A DNA stretch of 64,000 nt, taken from assembly GCF_033568475.1 (NCBI RefSeq), contig NC_133120.1, forward strand, positions 93,142,151 through 93,206,150, given 5' to 3'. Below are positions 46,358 to 60,424 of this stretch, in pieces. The notes beneath the pieces are model-generated. The model worked only from the letters and a program-made list of their open reading frames with translations, was not told the origin of the DNA and made no database searches. This stretch comes from Henckelia pumila (Eukaryota > Streptophyta > Magnoliopsida > Lamiales > Gesneriaceae). The position numbers were made by a program, and so were the translations under genes. Numbering within the stretch: the first letter of the stretch is position 1; the number at the start of each line of letters is the position of its first letter.

Positions 46358-47666
46358 TACCTACAAAATCCCTAACCCAACCTCGAACTGTCGCCCCTTC
46401 AACCCACCCAGCTTCTTGATTCGATTCTTCTTCGCCTCCTTTCTCTCTTCCGCTCCCTTCCTTACGCCGCCGCCTCTCATCCTCACCAACCGGCCACTCC
46501 TCCAAGAAAATCGCACGCTCTTCACCTTCTTCTTCTCTCTCCACACTTTTCATGTCTTCAATTGATTCCTTCGAGGCAGGGGCTGCCCTGTTTTGGCTTG
46601 CTCCGCCTCTGCCGTAGCTAGGGTTTCGGTTTTACGCCGTCTCTTTGAAGATTTTAGGGTTTGTATTACTATCTCCTTTGAACTAAGGTACTGCGGATCG
46701 TTCAGCGATGACTATGCAGGTTGGGATAGGGGTTTCGAGGATACTCCTCATCGTTGGAGCATGTATCTCTAGATTGTGCTTGTTTGTGTGTGTTTCTTTG
46801 TTGCAATTTTTATGTTTGAGTTTGATCCGACTTTTTGTGAGAGTTTTGGTTGATTTTATTTGGTGCAATTAGGTTATATGGGAACCATACTGATGAAGAA
46901 CGGGAAATTATCAGATGTATTGGGTGAACTACAGGTACTTGTTCTTCCACCTCTTTTTGTATTCTGAATCCAGCTGTATACAGTGTACATTATTTGAAAT
47001 AAATCTCTTCATTTACCTTGTTGAGCTTCTGTAAGCTGTGTGTATAATTTTTGTCGTGGAGTTATATTGTCTTTAAGTTGAGGTGAAAAAATTTGTGAAT
47101 CTCGCAATACTTTTTGTGACCTACTTATTTAATTGTTTGAGAATTAGAAAGATACCGGTTACCCTGATTTGTCCGATTTGGAGAAAAACTATATGTCCCC
47201 ATAGTTTTGTTTTCTGATCTCTTATATCAAGTCAGTATTAAATTTAACTGAATTCGTTGATGGTCGTTACAGTAGCTTGCGAAACGGTTTAGAATTGTTA
47301 ACAAAAGCAGACCCACCTGGAAATTGAGCATCAATAACTCTTCGGTACTTTAAGTGCCCAATAAAAGACTTCAATTTGGTTCATTTGTTGGCCTTTCATA
47401 GTCATTTATGATTCTTTAGACGCAAATTGGTGACCAATTAATTGATAAGACTGTTCTCATAATTTCACGATGCTAACATGTTGTTATGAATGTCTTTTAT
47501 GGTAAAGCTACCTTGTGCTGCAATCTATTCACTATACATGTCTTGTGTCGTCTACGTTTCACAGTTGTTTTCAAAGTTCTTTTGGCGTTGTGTGTGGCAG
47601 AATCTAGTTAAGGGGATGGAGAAATCAGGGGAATCGGAAGGGGATTCTGAGGCAGTTGCTAGCCAG
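46358..47666 (+). pseudogene. DUF1664 fragment, second-contig copy
   Basis: Exons at 46708-46762, 46873-46934 and 47601-47666, identical in coding to the first copy. Confidence 0.73.
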
Positions 47667-47961
47667 GTATACCGTAATTGATTGAGGATTACTCAAAAAG
47701 TTATTTTACTGTTTTTATTGTTCTTTTAAACTTTAATAATTTATTTTATGGTCTATTCTTACGTCCTATTTCAATTGCTTTTGTATATCTTTTTGAGTGA
47801 AATAAAAAGAGAATTCTATCATTGTTACTTTTATGTCACTCCAATTTAATTGTTCTGTGAGAATTTATGCTTTCAAGTGCGATGGTTGGCTTTGGGCGTG
47901 GGAGATTTCTCTTTGCCTGGTGTATATTAGTTAATTGTACAGTTTTCTTTCTACTTTCTAG

Positions 47962-48099
47962 CATGGCATGGGATAGTGTTACGATTATGAGAACGATGTG
48001 CGGTGGGCGGACTACTGGTCAAACGTGCTCCTTCCTCCTCACATGTCTTCCAGATCTGATGTCGATCACTTCAAGCGCAAGTTCTACCAGCGGTACATT
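47962..48099 (+). pseudogene. Small conserved protein exon, second-contig copy
   Basis: Copy of 13293-13430 with the same HFKRKFYQRYI reading. Confidence 0.5.
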
Positions 48100-48253
48100 G
48101 TATGCTCTTCTTTTCTTCATTTATTTTGTATTTAATTGATTTTATATATTGACATTCCTTTCGCAACTTGTTCTCTCTCACAACAATCTTTAAGGTAATA
48201 ACTTTCCTCGATCCCATTGATATTAACTCATCACTGATTGATTGAATTTTAAG

Positions 48254-48762
48254 GTCGGATTCCTGAGTCTTTTGGGAGTCTAGCGCCCTTCTGGAGCTTG
48301 ATCTCTCCTACAACAAGCTGGATGGCGGGATTCCTCGTGCTTTTGGGAATTTGATGTGATCTCTTTCTCATCTTGATCTCTCCGAGAACATGCTTGAGGG
48401 TATTATTGTTATCTTATTTTGTTCCACAAGGAATTTGAATTTCAATTAATGAAAGGAAAAAACTAGGTTTAATTAAATTTAAGTTTTTTTGGAATACTGT
48501 AGCAATTGTTCTAGTTGATTTGAGATGTATTCCAATTATTTTGAAGGTCCGATTCCAGAATTTTTGGGAAATCTAGCATCTGTTCTGGAGCTCCATCTCT
48601 CCTACAACAAGCTAGATGGCAGGATTCCCGACTCTTTAGGAAATTTGGTGTCCCTTTCCTCTATGGATCTCGACGATAACAAGCTGGATGGTGGGATTCC
48701 TGATTCTTTGGGGAATTTAAGGTCTCTTTCTTATCTCGATCTCGCCGCTAACATTCTTGAAG
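48254..48762 (+). pseudogene. LRR fragments, second-contig copy
   Basis: Blocks 48254-48399 and 48525-48762, as at 13585-14093. Confidence 0.73.
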
Positions 48763-50088
48763 GTATTTATTCTTGAAAGTCTTTTTATTTCATTTTACAA
48801 ACTAGGATTCGGGGGAAGGAAATATGATGTATTAATTAACATAAAATCTAAGTTGATGTGTCCTCAAATTATTTTGAAGGTGGGATTCTTATGTGCTTCG
48901 ACTAACCTTGCAGTGATAACCCTTCCAAATGAGCAAATCAAAGATTTCTTACAAGAAATCGATCATCAATATATATAAGTACGTACTTCTTGTCATGTTG
49001 TTTGTACTGGAGGCTTCTTATGTGAAACATGGGACATCAAATTATGAGATAAAATTCATATTTCAACTTTGAGATATATATATATATTAATTATACTAAA
49101 AATTTGTGTATTAATTGAAATTAAAACTTGTCCTTATGGATCTGAATCGAAATACGGAGTGTTTCATGTATCCTGGTGTATGGACCATCTACATCCTCAT
49201 ATTATTCTTCTCATGGCTGGTCGTACTCTCGGTCTTCTGGTGTTCTCCGGGCATGGCATGGACAATTGTTCATCTCTCCCATTTCGTCCTACGTTTCTTT
49301 GATTCCATTTTTTAAAATCTTTGGGTGGATTAATTTGTATGTGTTTGCGGATGCTTGTTTTAAATCTCTTGCAATTGATTGCTCGTGATGATAGGGAGTA
49401 GATGGGTGCTGATTTTGGTTTTCATAATTGCCGTGTATTTTTTTTAGAATCATCGATGAGATGATAAATTTATAGATGTGTATGTTTCGTGTTGTTGGTA
49501 TGCATAGTGGTTATCAAACCTGCGTAAAATGGTCGGTTTGTTTTTCCAAATATCAGTGTACTAGCTAAGCTTATATATATATATATTGATTTATTATGTG
49601 TAATTAATGATGTACCAGTCTAAAATCTCAGCAGATAAAAAAATTAATAAGATAGAAATTGGGCTGCTTGATCCAGCAAGTGCACATGTTCAAGTTGTTG
49701 TGTTTGGACATTGTGCATATTCTTTGAATTACGTTCCTATATATATATATTAATTAATCAACTGTTAATGACCCTCATCTCGAAAATCTTTCTCAACTTG
49801 CGCCTTTCGAGAATTTGATTGGCCAATAGGCATTTATTCTGAATGCATGCATGTAATTTACGCAGGTTCTGTATCTGGTTATTAATGCCTTTAGCACCTC
49901 TGTTCTCTTTCGCTTTTTGGTAATTATGTTCTATCTATTATGAACATGCATGATATGATGGCTAGTTCGTTGCTCTCACTCTGAATTCCCTCCTTTACCA
50001 CCACCTAGGTAGAGTACATGATATAATAACAAGTGTATGAGAAGATTTGAAATGTACCTGTATTATTCATATTATGAGACTGTCACAG

Positions 50089-50493
50089 GTTTTGAGATAT
50101 TGGCTTGCCCTTGTAATCAATTCTTGCATCAAGAACCGGGAACAAGCCAAGAAGCAGAACAATTTGCTTGCACCAGATTCAAGGCCGAATACCCTATCTT
50201 TCAGAAGGTAATAATTCTGTGTTGGAAGTTTTTTTTCTTTAAAAAGATTGTTGGAATTTTAACATGCTTATATAATTGCATCCCCTGTTTAAATAGTGAA
50301 AACAAGATAGCGTCCGGGAGTTCCGAGGCATAGGGACAGACAAATTTACAATTATATAAAATAACTAACTAAATTTAAAATTTTAATTTCAGAGCAGAGT
50401 TATATAGAACTTATATTCAGGGTTCCTGTATGACATGGAAATTTCCATACTTTCTTGCAGGAAGATATAAAGAAAGCACTGGGAGAACTTTAA
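50089..50493 (+). pseudogene. Glutathione peroxidase exons, second-contig copy
   Basis: Exon 50089-50207 and end piece 50461-50493, as at 15418-15823. Confidence 0.7.
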
Positions 50494-53400
50494 AGCAATG
50501 ACATTCGGTAGCAGAATGAATAAAATCACTGCGTATAATGATTCCGCCTCGTTTGTTGTTTGATAGGGGATCAAGGTTGTAGATTTTCTTTTTTCTTTTT
50601 TTGTTCAAATGATCAAAATTCAAATCTTGGGCTATGTATTGTCAGGCTTGTTTCTGCGAGTTTATTAGTCTAATAGGCAATATTTGCTCATCTGTTGCTT
50701 CCTCGGATTCCTTGTGTTATTCTTTCTTTCATTTAGCTGTTGCAACACCTATTTTGAGCCTATATGTACGTGCATGTTACATATCATTACATCTTTCTCG
50801 TATCAACCATGCATTTTTGTCTTCTATGTTTCGAGATCTTAGCTACAGTTTTCGTGGGTCAATTAAGATTTTTTTGGCTAATGTCCAGAGATAATGGTAG
50901 TCCCTACTATGAACCATTTGATCATGTCCTTTAACATGATGATTGACAGTTTTACATGTTACTTTTTGTTGTTTAATTAGTATTATTTAAATCTCTATGC
51001 CACTACAGCTACAATGTCTTCAAGGTTGAAATTAAGTTTCTTGGAATATTGTAGATGAATTAACTTGTGGCATGTTTATTTTTGGTTTCAGGGTCGTGGA
51101 ACTGCACTGAAAGACATTCCAAAGGGTATTCATTTTTCATTAATTTCCTCATTTCTGTACCATGCAAGCACGCACATCAAATTATCTTTGTCTCATGATG
51201 TCCAATTGGCTGCAATATTGTGATGTTGCTTTGCTGCACTACAACCATGTGTCATTGCATGTAAAAAAATTTACTAAACCTAGTCTATTTACACAACAGA
51301 ATTGAGAATTTTCTTATTCACTTATTATCCATGCCTTTTATTGAAAAAAATAATGTTGTTAACTTAGTGCACATTTCATTTATTGTTTTGTTTCTAATTG
51401 TAAACAAGCCTCGTGCAGATAGTCGGGATGCAAGTTGTGCAGATAGTCGGGATGCAAGGGATAATGGTGGATGTTAATCTAGAAGGAATGTTCCGAGTTA
51501 ATTATATAGATTAGTTCATAACTCAATGTATAGGAAAGTTCCGTGTTAATTTATATAGATTAATTCATAACTCGATCGATATATTTTCTAGTGTATATTG
51601 ATTTAGAATTTAGAATTAGAATATTGATTTGTAATATTGAAAAATTGTATATTAAATTTTATTTTAAAAATTTTAATTTTTGTTTCATTTATAATATTAA
51701 AAATTTGTATATTAAAATTATTTTTTTTTTTTTTTTTTCGAGCTACGACAACGGATAAAATCCGTTGTCTTTGTCATTTTAAAACTGTTGTAATTTTCGA
51801 TGTTGTTAAAAGTTCTATATACGACAACGGATAAAAACCGTTGTCGTTTCAAGGAAAAGACAACGGTTTCAAGAAAAAGACAACGGATGTCTTTTGAAAG
51901 CAACGACAACAGATTATATCCGTTGTCGTATCCCGTTTTTGTTGTAGTGCGTTGAAGACCGAAACTGGACGAGTTAAGTTGCAGTGATAGTATTTAGCGC
52001 CGTACCTGTGTCAGATGGGCCTGATGCGAAAGTAACAAAGTGGACCCTATTATTTGGGTAAATAATTGTAAAGTTTTGTTCGTAGATAACAAATACAATA
52101 AACAATAAATTAATTATTTCAAAAAAATAAAAATTAATATACCTGGAACAATATATAACACCAATAAAAAGTTAGCAAATATTTGAAATAATTACATAAC
52201 TATATATTATCTGTCTAGCTGTTTTAGAGATGATAATATTTTCAAATCTATGTACAATAGTTGTCGGATAATTTCTTTGTATATATAACATAGTTAGCTA
52301 GCTTATTTAATCTATCACGTGTCATTGTTGATCGAAAATAATTTTGATTAAATTCAATTTTGAAAAGATTTTTTCTGCCGGTCAATTGTTATTGATATGT
52401 TTAATAAAATCTTATAGACAATATAAGTATTGTGAATAAATAATTCAGTTTTGTCAAACATTGTAGCAAATCAATTGCTCTTTTTACATTTGATAAATCT
52501 CATCTCATGACCATCAACTTCGAACACAAATCATCATCATTAATGTCTTAATGTTAAATGTTAAAGCTCCACTTCATCAAACTAGTTAAAGATACATTTT
52601 TTAATTTCTTCAAATTTAACATAAATCCAAAAGTTTTTTAAATTATTTAAATTGTTCAAACCGAATGTGAAAAGAATATAAGTCTTAATCAATTACTAGT
52701 GCCACTCTGCACACATTGCGTGCTTTTAACATTAAAATAATTATTTAAATATGATAAAAAAAAATTTATTTTCAAATCAATAAATTTTAACACTATTTTT
52801 TATTAAGAGTGGTATAACTATTTAAAAATTTATAAGTATAGATATGGATTTTAAAATACTTAAATAATTCAAATTTTGTGAAAATTGGATAATGTTACAC
52901 CAAGACACCAAAAATTGTTACTTCAATGGTCTAATTCTTTATAAGATAATAATATAGATAACAGAAATTATTGGAACAAAATTTTTTTATTTAATATTAA
53001 TATTATACTAGATTTTTTTTTTCAATGCACCACTAAATCAACATATGTATAGAAATTTTTTTTTAAAAAAAAAATATTATTTTGGGCCCCTTCCAGGGCT
53101 TGGCCTTGAGTCGGAGGCCTCATTGAGCTCATAGATGTTACGGCCGTGATAGTATCCTCACTTTTCCACTATCTGGACGGTGTCGCTTTTGTTAGAGTTT
53201 TATAAATATCATAGCCCATTTATAATTAGTTTTACGTGTGTTATTGTGCTATACAAACATTTTGGGCTTGCAAACTGCTGGTAGAGGGCCCAGTTTTGCC
53301 CATATAACAAGTCCGCCCTTGAATTGGTTTTACATATTTCACATAAAAATTGTGACAGCGTGTACTTGAAAACACATTTTATTATCTTCCATATATATCA

Positions 53401-53757
53401 TAGTTTATATATCTCTGGAACAAAATATTAAATTTTTGGTTATGCATGTAAGATATATTAAACGCTCGCATGATATACTAATTACAATTTACATTAATCA
53501 ATTCACAATTATATATAAGAACACATGACTTGTAGCTAGCTAGCAAGCAAAAGATTTCACTTGAATTAGTACTCCTCGATCCCATACAAACAACATATAT
53601 AAATATAAAGTAAACTACATAATAATAGACGAATACATGCATACATGATTCTTGCAAGTGCATAATATATAGATCCACATTAATGAACAAGCTAATGTTC
53701 GAAACCACGAGAAATCGAAACCGAAAACGACATGAAATTATAACTTGAACCGATGGA

Positions 53758-56700
53758 TCAGTGCTCGGATGCTAGCCACACAACATCAAAAACAACAGAA
53801 ACATACAGAAATGAACAGCTTATGAAGGTCAAGACTAGGGCCACATAGACAAGATCACAGAAAGAATGCAAGGGCTGGCAGAAATCCGGAAGGAGACGTG
53901 ATGCATTTAATCCTGCACTCGTCAAAGCGAGTGCATTTACCTGCAGCCATGAATATATTTATATATATACACATACGTTAAATTACTCATATTAATTTTT
54001 TTTTGTAAATGTATAGAATAAAAATATCAACAAACATTTGATATTAAAATATAATTATGTACATGCATTTGTGTGCATGGGAGGATTTACCATACCAGAT
54101 CTGCAGCAAAAAGGGTCCATCCATTTTTCCTAGAAGGAATGATGGGAGGTTTGCTCAACATTCCCCCCAATTTTATGCACATTTGACAAAATGAATGAAT
54201 TGCCACCACGCCACACATTCCGACCAGAAACCTGATGATGATGAGGATTTTTAATATTTTTATTTTGTCAACACAAAATTTACGCACTAGTAGAATTGTG
54301 GGTTTTTACTTCGCCAATTTTTACTTCAGCATTTATTAATTACGAAGTAATATGTAACAATCAACTTCGGTAATAACAGTGGCGAAGTAAACACACACAT
54401 TTTACTTCAGAGTTTATAAAACCCGGGCTTCACTAATAATTTTGATTAACATTTTACCTCGGCATATTATATTTAATGAAGTAAAATGGTAAAAAGAAAA
54501 ATTAAATTTAAAAATGCCGAAGTAAAAATATGTCCGGAAGCTGGACTTCTGCCTTTCACCTTCATTTTCTTCAAACTTTTTCTCACTCGTACCGTAAAAA
54601 AATCCACCGCGCGATGCCCTTTCTTCTTCAACCCTAGCCATTCCCGTCGGCTTCTTCCCTGCTCGTTTTTGTCATCAATTCCGTCTGCACAAGTTCGGAG
54701 ACGGATAGCCCAACCACCCTTTACCCATCTTATACCTTGTTTACCCCGATTGTGGCTTGTAATGGACGAATCGAGATCCAAATTTTGGTCGGAACCATAG
54801 TCGATCGTGAGTGAAGTTGTGCGCTGTTCTTCTTTGTTTCTTCTGGTGATTTCACTCCGATTTCTGGTTTTTATCGTCAGCTGTAATTCAAAGCTTAGAA
54901 TATATCTGAGTCATGCCCAATGTTTTCCAATTGAACCAGCTGCAATCTGGTCTTTTCTGGTGATTTTGATGGTTTTAATCCTCGTGATATTGAATTTGGG
55001 AATTTTGAACAAATTTATCTTTTTACTGAGTATACTAAATTCGGGAATTTTGAGTTATTTCTTATTTTTTTCTTCTTCTTGGTGTTTGCTTGTCTATGTG
55101 TGAATAAAGGCTACGTGAATGATGACTCTTGCATCCAAAGGTGCAAAATTCATGAAGGAAAATTTTGATTTTGTTATCATTGTTACTTTCAAGTTAATAT
55201 TTTTGAATAAAATCTCTAAATATTTTAGTCACTTGTGATTGTGGGGGTGGTTTAGAAGAATTTATCAGCACTTCATAACATGTGATGTTTTACAATTTCT
55301 ATCTATTTTACTTCTATTTCCGATTCATTATTAGCATACTTAGTGTTGCTGGGATGTGCTTTATGGATATGGCAATTAATATCCTGGCCTTTTCCAAGGT
55401 ATGAAACATTATTCGTATCTGTTTTGTGGAGATTCAGGGAGAAAAATGCGAGACATATTGTTCCTAAGATGATCTAGTACTGTTGGTGTTCTTGTTTTTG
55501 GATGCAGCAATCACAGATACGAACACAAAGGACAGTTTAAACAAACCAGTCGGGGAGGGAAGCATAGTAAGATTAACTAAGTGTCACATTTCTGCACAGG
55601 ATTGTATGATATTGTCCAAGAAAGTGTGCGTTTTCGTTCTTCCTCCGTACATTTTATTCTTTAGTATTGTGTTCTAATTATTTTCACAATGGTAAAACAT
55701 GAGTAGATTAGAGGAAAAGGGAAGGGAAATTGAAACTGAAGGATTTGACAGAGTACTTCCATCTTCCTATCAGTGTGACATCTAAGGAATGAATGTATGA
55801 ACATCCGCCATAAAAAAAGATATACAGTAGGAAGGCTTATCACGATGGCCTCACAGAAAGGTTCTTTTTTCTATATTTTAATTTTTGGAAATGTATGTGT
55901 ATCTTAAGCTTGTTTTCTCAATGTTTTTATGATTGTATCAGTGTATTTTGATGGTGAATTTTTGCGTGACGACTGCAGATAATGAGTATCAAGAGTCAAA
56001 TATCGAAGAAAAAGAAGATATTGAATTCGGGTGATGCGGATGAAAATGAGCGTGCTTTGGAGCAGATACATAGCTTGAGCAAGTACTTGAACTTTTTTGT
56101 GGAGAAAACGTTGGCTGATATATTTTTTGCTGGCATATATACTGATTTTTCTACAAATAAGTTATCTTTTATGAATGAATGTTAAATAAATGAGAAGAGG
56201 TAAAGACACGAAGTTATTTTTGAAATAATAAACATGCACGATAGGAGTTGGGTTGATTTGCTTGATGTTAAATTATGTGTCATGCGACAATGTTTTATTT
56301 TTTTATTATTTAATATTTTTTGATTGATAATTAAATGGTTACCAATTGATTCTATTTCATATTCAACATAATTTATACAATAGTTGGATCAAATTCGCAT
56401 GATAATTTTAATCCAACGAATATGATAAATATGGATATGCATTAATTTTTATTGCAATGTTGCACTCTTTACAAAAAAATTTAGGGGTACAAAATGATTT
56501 TTATCTTCCAGATGCTCGAATTCTTAACAATTTCACCTTTTTATTTTTCATAATTTTTGTATCTTCCTCCATTAAAAACTTGCACTTTGTTTGATTTGGA
56601 TAGGGTAAAGTGATTAACAGTGGAGGTGCTGGAAGTTGTGGAACTTGCATAGTGGAGGTAACACACCAAGCTTCACATGATTTTATTGCTAAGTTTGTCA

Positions 56701-59700
56701 GACGATTTCCGGGTAGGGATATTCCTTTACAAACTGTGATTGGTTCTCGGGCTGTGGATACTCTTGTTCGTACAATTGTATATTTACTTTTTACTAATCG
56801 AAATGGTGCTATATATCAGTAAACTGTTGTAAAGTTCTTGTTTGCTCGTCTTATTTTATTTTACCAAATCTGAGAGAAAGAGAGTGTTTGGGCAAAATAT
56901 GGAATTCCAGGTCCTTGTTCATGGTGATGGTTTCACCACTTTCATTTTAAATAGTCCAGGATTCTTTTCTTGTTGCTCAATGGGTTATGCTAATGGAGTA
57001 GTTAGCTCTCAAGGGAGGCAACCTTTGGTTTCCTTCGGGTGATATCATATGTCCAGTATGCTGAAATACCTGATGGCCGCTCATTCCTTGGCGTTCCACA
57101 CTATTACAGGCATAGCTTGCTTGTTTTGCAAAGAGCAACAAACAATGGAATGAACAACAGCTGAAGTTTGTGATTAATTTTGGTGATATTGTTGACGGCT
57201 TCTGCCCAAAGGACCAGTCTCTAACTGCTATCAATACAATTGTCAACGAGTTTAGTAATTGTGCTCTTTACTCTTTCTGATGAAAGATAGTAGAAAATGT
57301 TTTTTTTAAATAAAATTAGTATTTTTCTGATTGCTTCAGCTCAATTGGTTAATTTTCATAGACTTCGTATTGATTCCTGCTTTTGGAGTATCATTTCAGG
57401 CGACACCGTAAAAAAAATTGAAGGAGAATGGGTACAAGTACAGCTGGGGGAATGTTAATGTGAAGCTTGCTGAAACCTATGGATTTTGCTGGGGAGTTAT
57501 GCGAGCTGTACATATTGCATACGAAGCTAGAAAGCAGTTCCCCAACAAGAATAATGAAATGTAACTCTCGAGCTTAGAGCTTTTACATCAAATGTTATTC
57601 ATAGTTTACATGTATTGTTTTAGCCAGGGTGAATCAGGTGATAATCGATTGCATATGCAATATTTGACTGTTTTCCAGTATAGAAAAAGCAGTTTAATTA
57701 GAAAGTCCCTTGGGCCACATAATAATGTGATGAAATATTATTTGAACATGGATTGTTTGAGATGGTAGAATTTATATAGGTTAATATTGTTTGCAGTGTA
57801 ACTGATAGAGAAGTGGTATACTTAAAGAGTCATAATGATTTTCCAGAAAATAAATGTGAAGCCTGGCAGCTACTTTCATCATTAGACCCTCATTGTCATC
57901 CTTCTTTGATTCTTTACTTAACATGTCCAAATGCACTGATTAATGATTCAGTGAGGAAATTAACCATCCATGTATTCTCTTGTTAATTAAATATGGATAA
58001 TAAAGTTGAGGAAATTTTGACAACATAGCTCCAATTATACCTTTTTGCTTGTTGAAGGTTTAGCATATATTTCCTCAGAAAAAATATTCACGATTATTCT
58101 TTATGATATGCTTTGATTTATTATTGTTCTAAGCTGCTGCCATTGGGATTTACAGGATTAATCAACAACCGATATTACAATCAATCTCAATATGACCAAG
58201 TCAGAAGTAAATGGAGCAAATTCGTCTACTTCTATGTCGGTGCCTAAATGGGTAGTGTACGTTTAGATAAACTTGTTTATATTGTGGATTTATAGGATAT
58301 ATTTGTGGAAACATTTTTTGTTTTGCGGATACATTTTTAGGTTTTATACGTGATTTGTGGATTTGTGAATATTTATCATTTTTTGTATGGATGGATGATT
58401 TTATGAATCTAATTAATCATTTGTAGTTTTAGATATTGTGTTATTGTTGTTGTCTATTACTTGTATACTATAAATAAAATGGTGAATAATATATATAACA
58501 AAAACACTTCGAAAAATTTAATTTGTGGTGAAGTAGAAGAAAATATCTACTTCGCCATATTTAAAATTAGTGAAGTCGTTCGTAGCAATTACTTCGGTAA
58601 TTGAAATTCTTTATATGATGAATTACTTCAATATCACCACAATTCAAAAATTGTGAAGTCGTATATTTATTTTACTTTGATAATTGTATAATGTGTGAAG
58701 TAATAGAGGATTAAATACTTCGTTATTTACAAATTTGATGAAGTAATATACGTGTTTTTTACTTCGGTAGTGGTCCAATTTCGAACCGATTTGGGTTTTT
58801 TGGACCATGCAAAGACTTCGGTAATTATCGATCTGTTAATTCGGTTTTAATGCGAAGTTAAAAATACCCTTTTATTTTACGTGCATCTACTTCGGTACTA
58901 ATATGTCTATTACTTCAGTTAATATCTGAAATAATAGGCAGAAATTCTACTAGTGTACATTACTCAACGACTCATTTTCATCCATTTAATGTTGGGGTTT
59001 TTTCCTTAATTTGCACCATATTTAATTTTTTTTAAATATTTTAAGTTTAACAAGGCCGTACACTTCATAGCCATATATATGAGCTAGAATTATGTATTTA
59101 TATATATATCTTCCTTAATTTAATTCTCTGGCCAGCTATAGCTATTTGTTTTGAACGTGAATATATATTGAATTTCAAAAAGATAATTAAAGATCAGCGG
59201 CCTTTTCAGAGTTGTGTCTCCATTATACAACCGTTTGAGGGGGGGGTTAATTATGACAAGGACAAAAGCAAAATTCCCATAAAAGTTGACATTACAGAGT
59301 CATGATAAGGAAATAAATTGAGATAATGGTATCATTAAAACAAAATAGGATTAAGAAAGCAATATATTACCTTAATTGTATAGACACATATCAATTTCGT
59401 ATTTATTAGGTACGACTTTCTAGTTTTATCACCGTGCATGAATGAACCAATATTCACCGGCCACCAGTGCTCAAAATATTTCTTCATACTGGACTTTCCC
59501 AAATTCGATCATGGAAACAAATAACATTGACGAAAACATTTACACACGAGTGATAAGTTTGATGCCAGCCTTTTCGAGTGATAAGTTTGATGCGGCCCAA
59601 AGGGAATAAATAAATAAATATACTGGAATTAATTAAGGAGTCGGAGAAAGAGGTACGTACCATTGGGAGTCATAACCGCGGGAAATGGTGGAAGCCTGCA

Positions 59701-59884
59701 GCTTCGCTGTCATCATCACTAACACGCCTGTTAAGCTTGTCGACGCACACAACAATCGGATCAACGCATGCATGACGTCAGCTTTCCCGTACCCAGCCAC
59801 CTCCTGGCCGCCGTTCCTCCGCCCACCATCCGCCCTCGTCTCAATGACCACATCCACCCCTTCTCTGGACCCATTCCTCGCCAT
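53758..59884 (-). CDS. CASP-like gene A, second-contig copy
   Basis: Exons 59661-59884, 54096-54231 and 53758-53940 encode the same 180-residue four-membrane-segment protein as 19088-25215. It has the same GTACGTAC insertion, the same loop deletion and the same transposon in intron 1. It is probably not a separate gene. The G-box is at 60018-60023. Confidence 0.75.
54285..58955. mobile_element. Gene-carrying CACTA-type element 3, second-contig copy
   Basis: Copy of 19615-24286 in intron 1 of the gene A copy, with the same TAC duplication plus extra G. The ferredoxin-like exon is at 56604-56657 and the HDR exon at 57400-57560. Confidence 0.85.
57400..57560 (+). pseudogene. HDR / IspH exon, second-contig copy
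   Basis: Copy of 22731-22891 (TYGFCWGVMRAVHIAYEAR). Confidence 0.73.
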
Positions 59885-60424
59885 GATCTCACCTTTTCTT
59901 TCTTTCTTAGTTTCTTTGGTTTGAATGAAAAATGGAGTGCATGCATTATTGGAGGGCTATGAAGTTATATATATAGTACATTTTCGGCTAGCTTTTGGTT
60001 TTAAACAGAGGGAGTGACACGTGGCATATATATTTACAACATTACGTGAAATTAAAATGATGGGTCCGTATAACTGCTCTTAATGTTTTTTTTTTTCAAG
60101 TGAAGAAATGATTTTATAATTATGTGTGAAATTAAATCAAACCCAACTTTTTAAATTTATATTCAATCATTGTTTTTGATTTGTAAAATATCTAGAAAAG
60201 TAATACATATAACAATATTTTTTGGCTTGTAGCTAGCTAGCTAGCAAAGGATTTCACTTGAATTAGTCATCCCATACAAACAACAGATGTAAACCAACTA
60301 AAAGAACATAATAGACTAATACATGATTCGTGCAAGTACATAATCCATCCACATTAATGAACAAGGCTAAGTTCGAAACCATGAGAAAATATTGAAACCT
60401 AAAACGAAATGAAAACCGAATCGA

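Larger units (their letters stand above)
45995..51949. mobile_element. Gene-carrying CACTA-type element 2, second-contig copy
   Basis: Copy of 11328-17280 with the same CGT duplication. The length differs by 2 bases through small indels (for example an extra T in GGCGTTGTG near 47587). Confidence 0.88.
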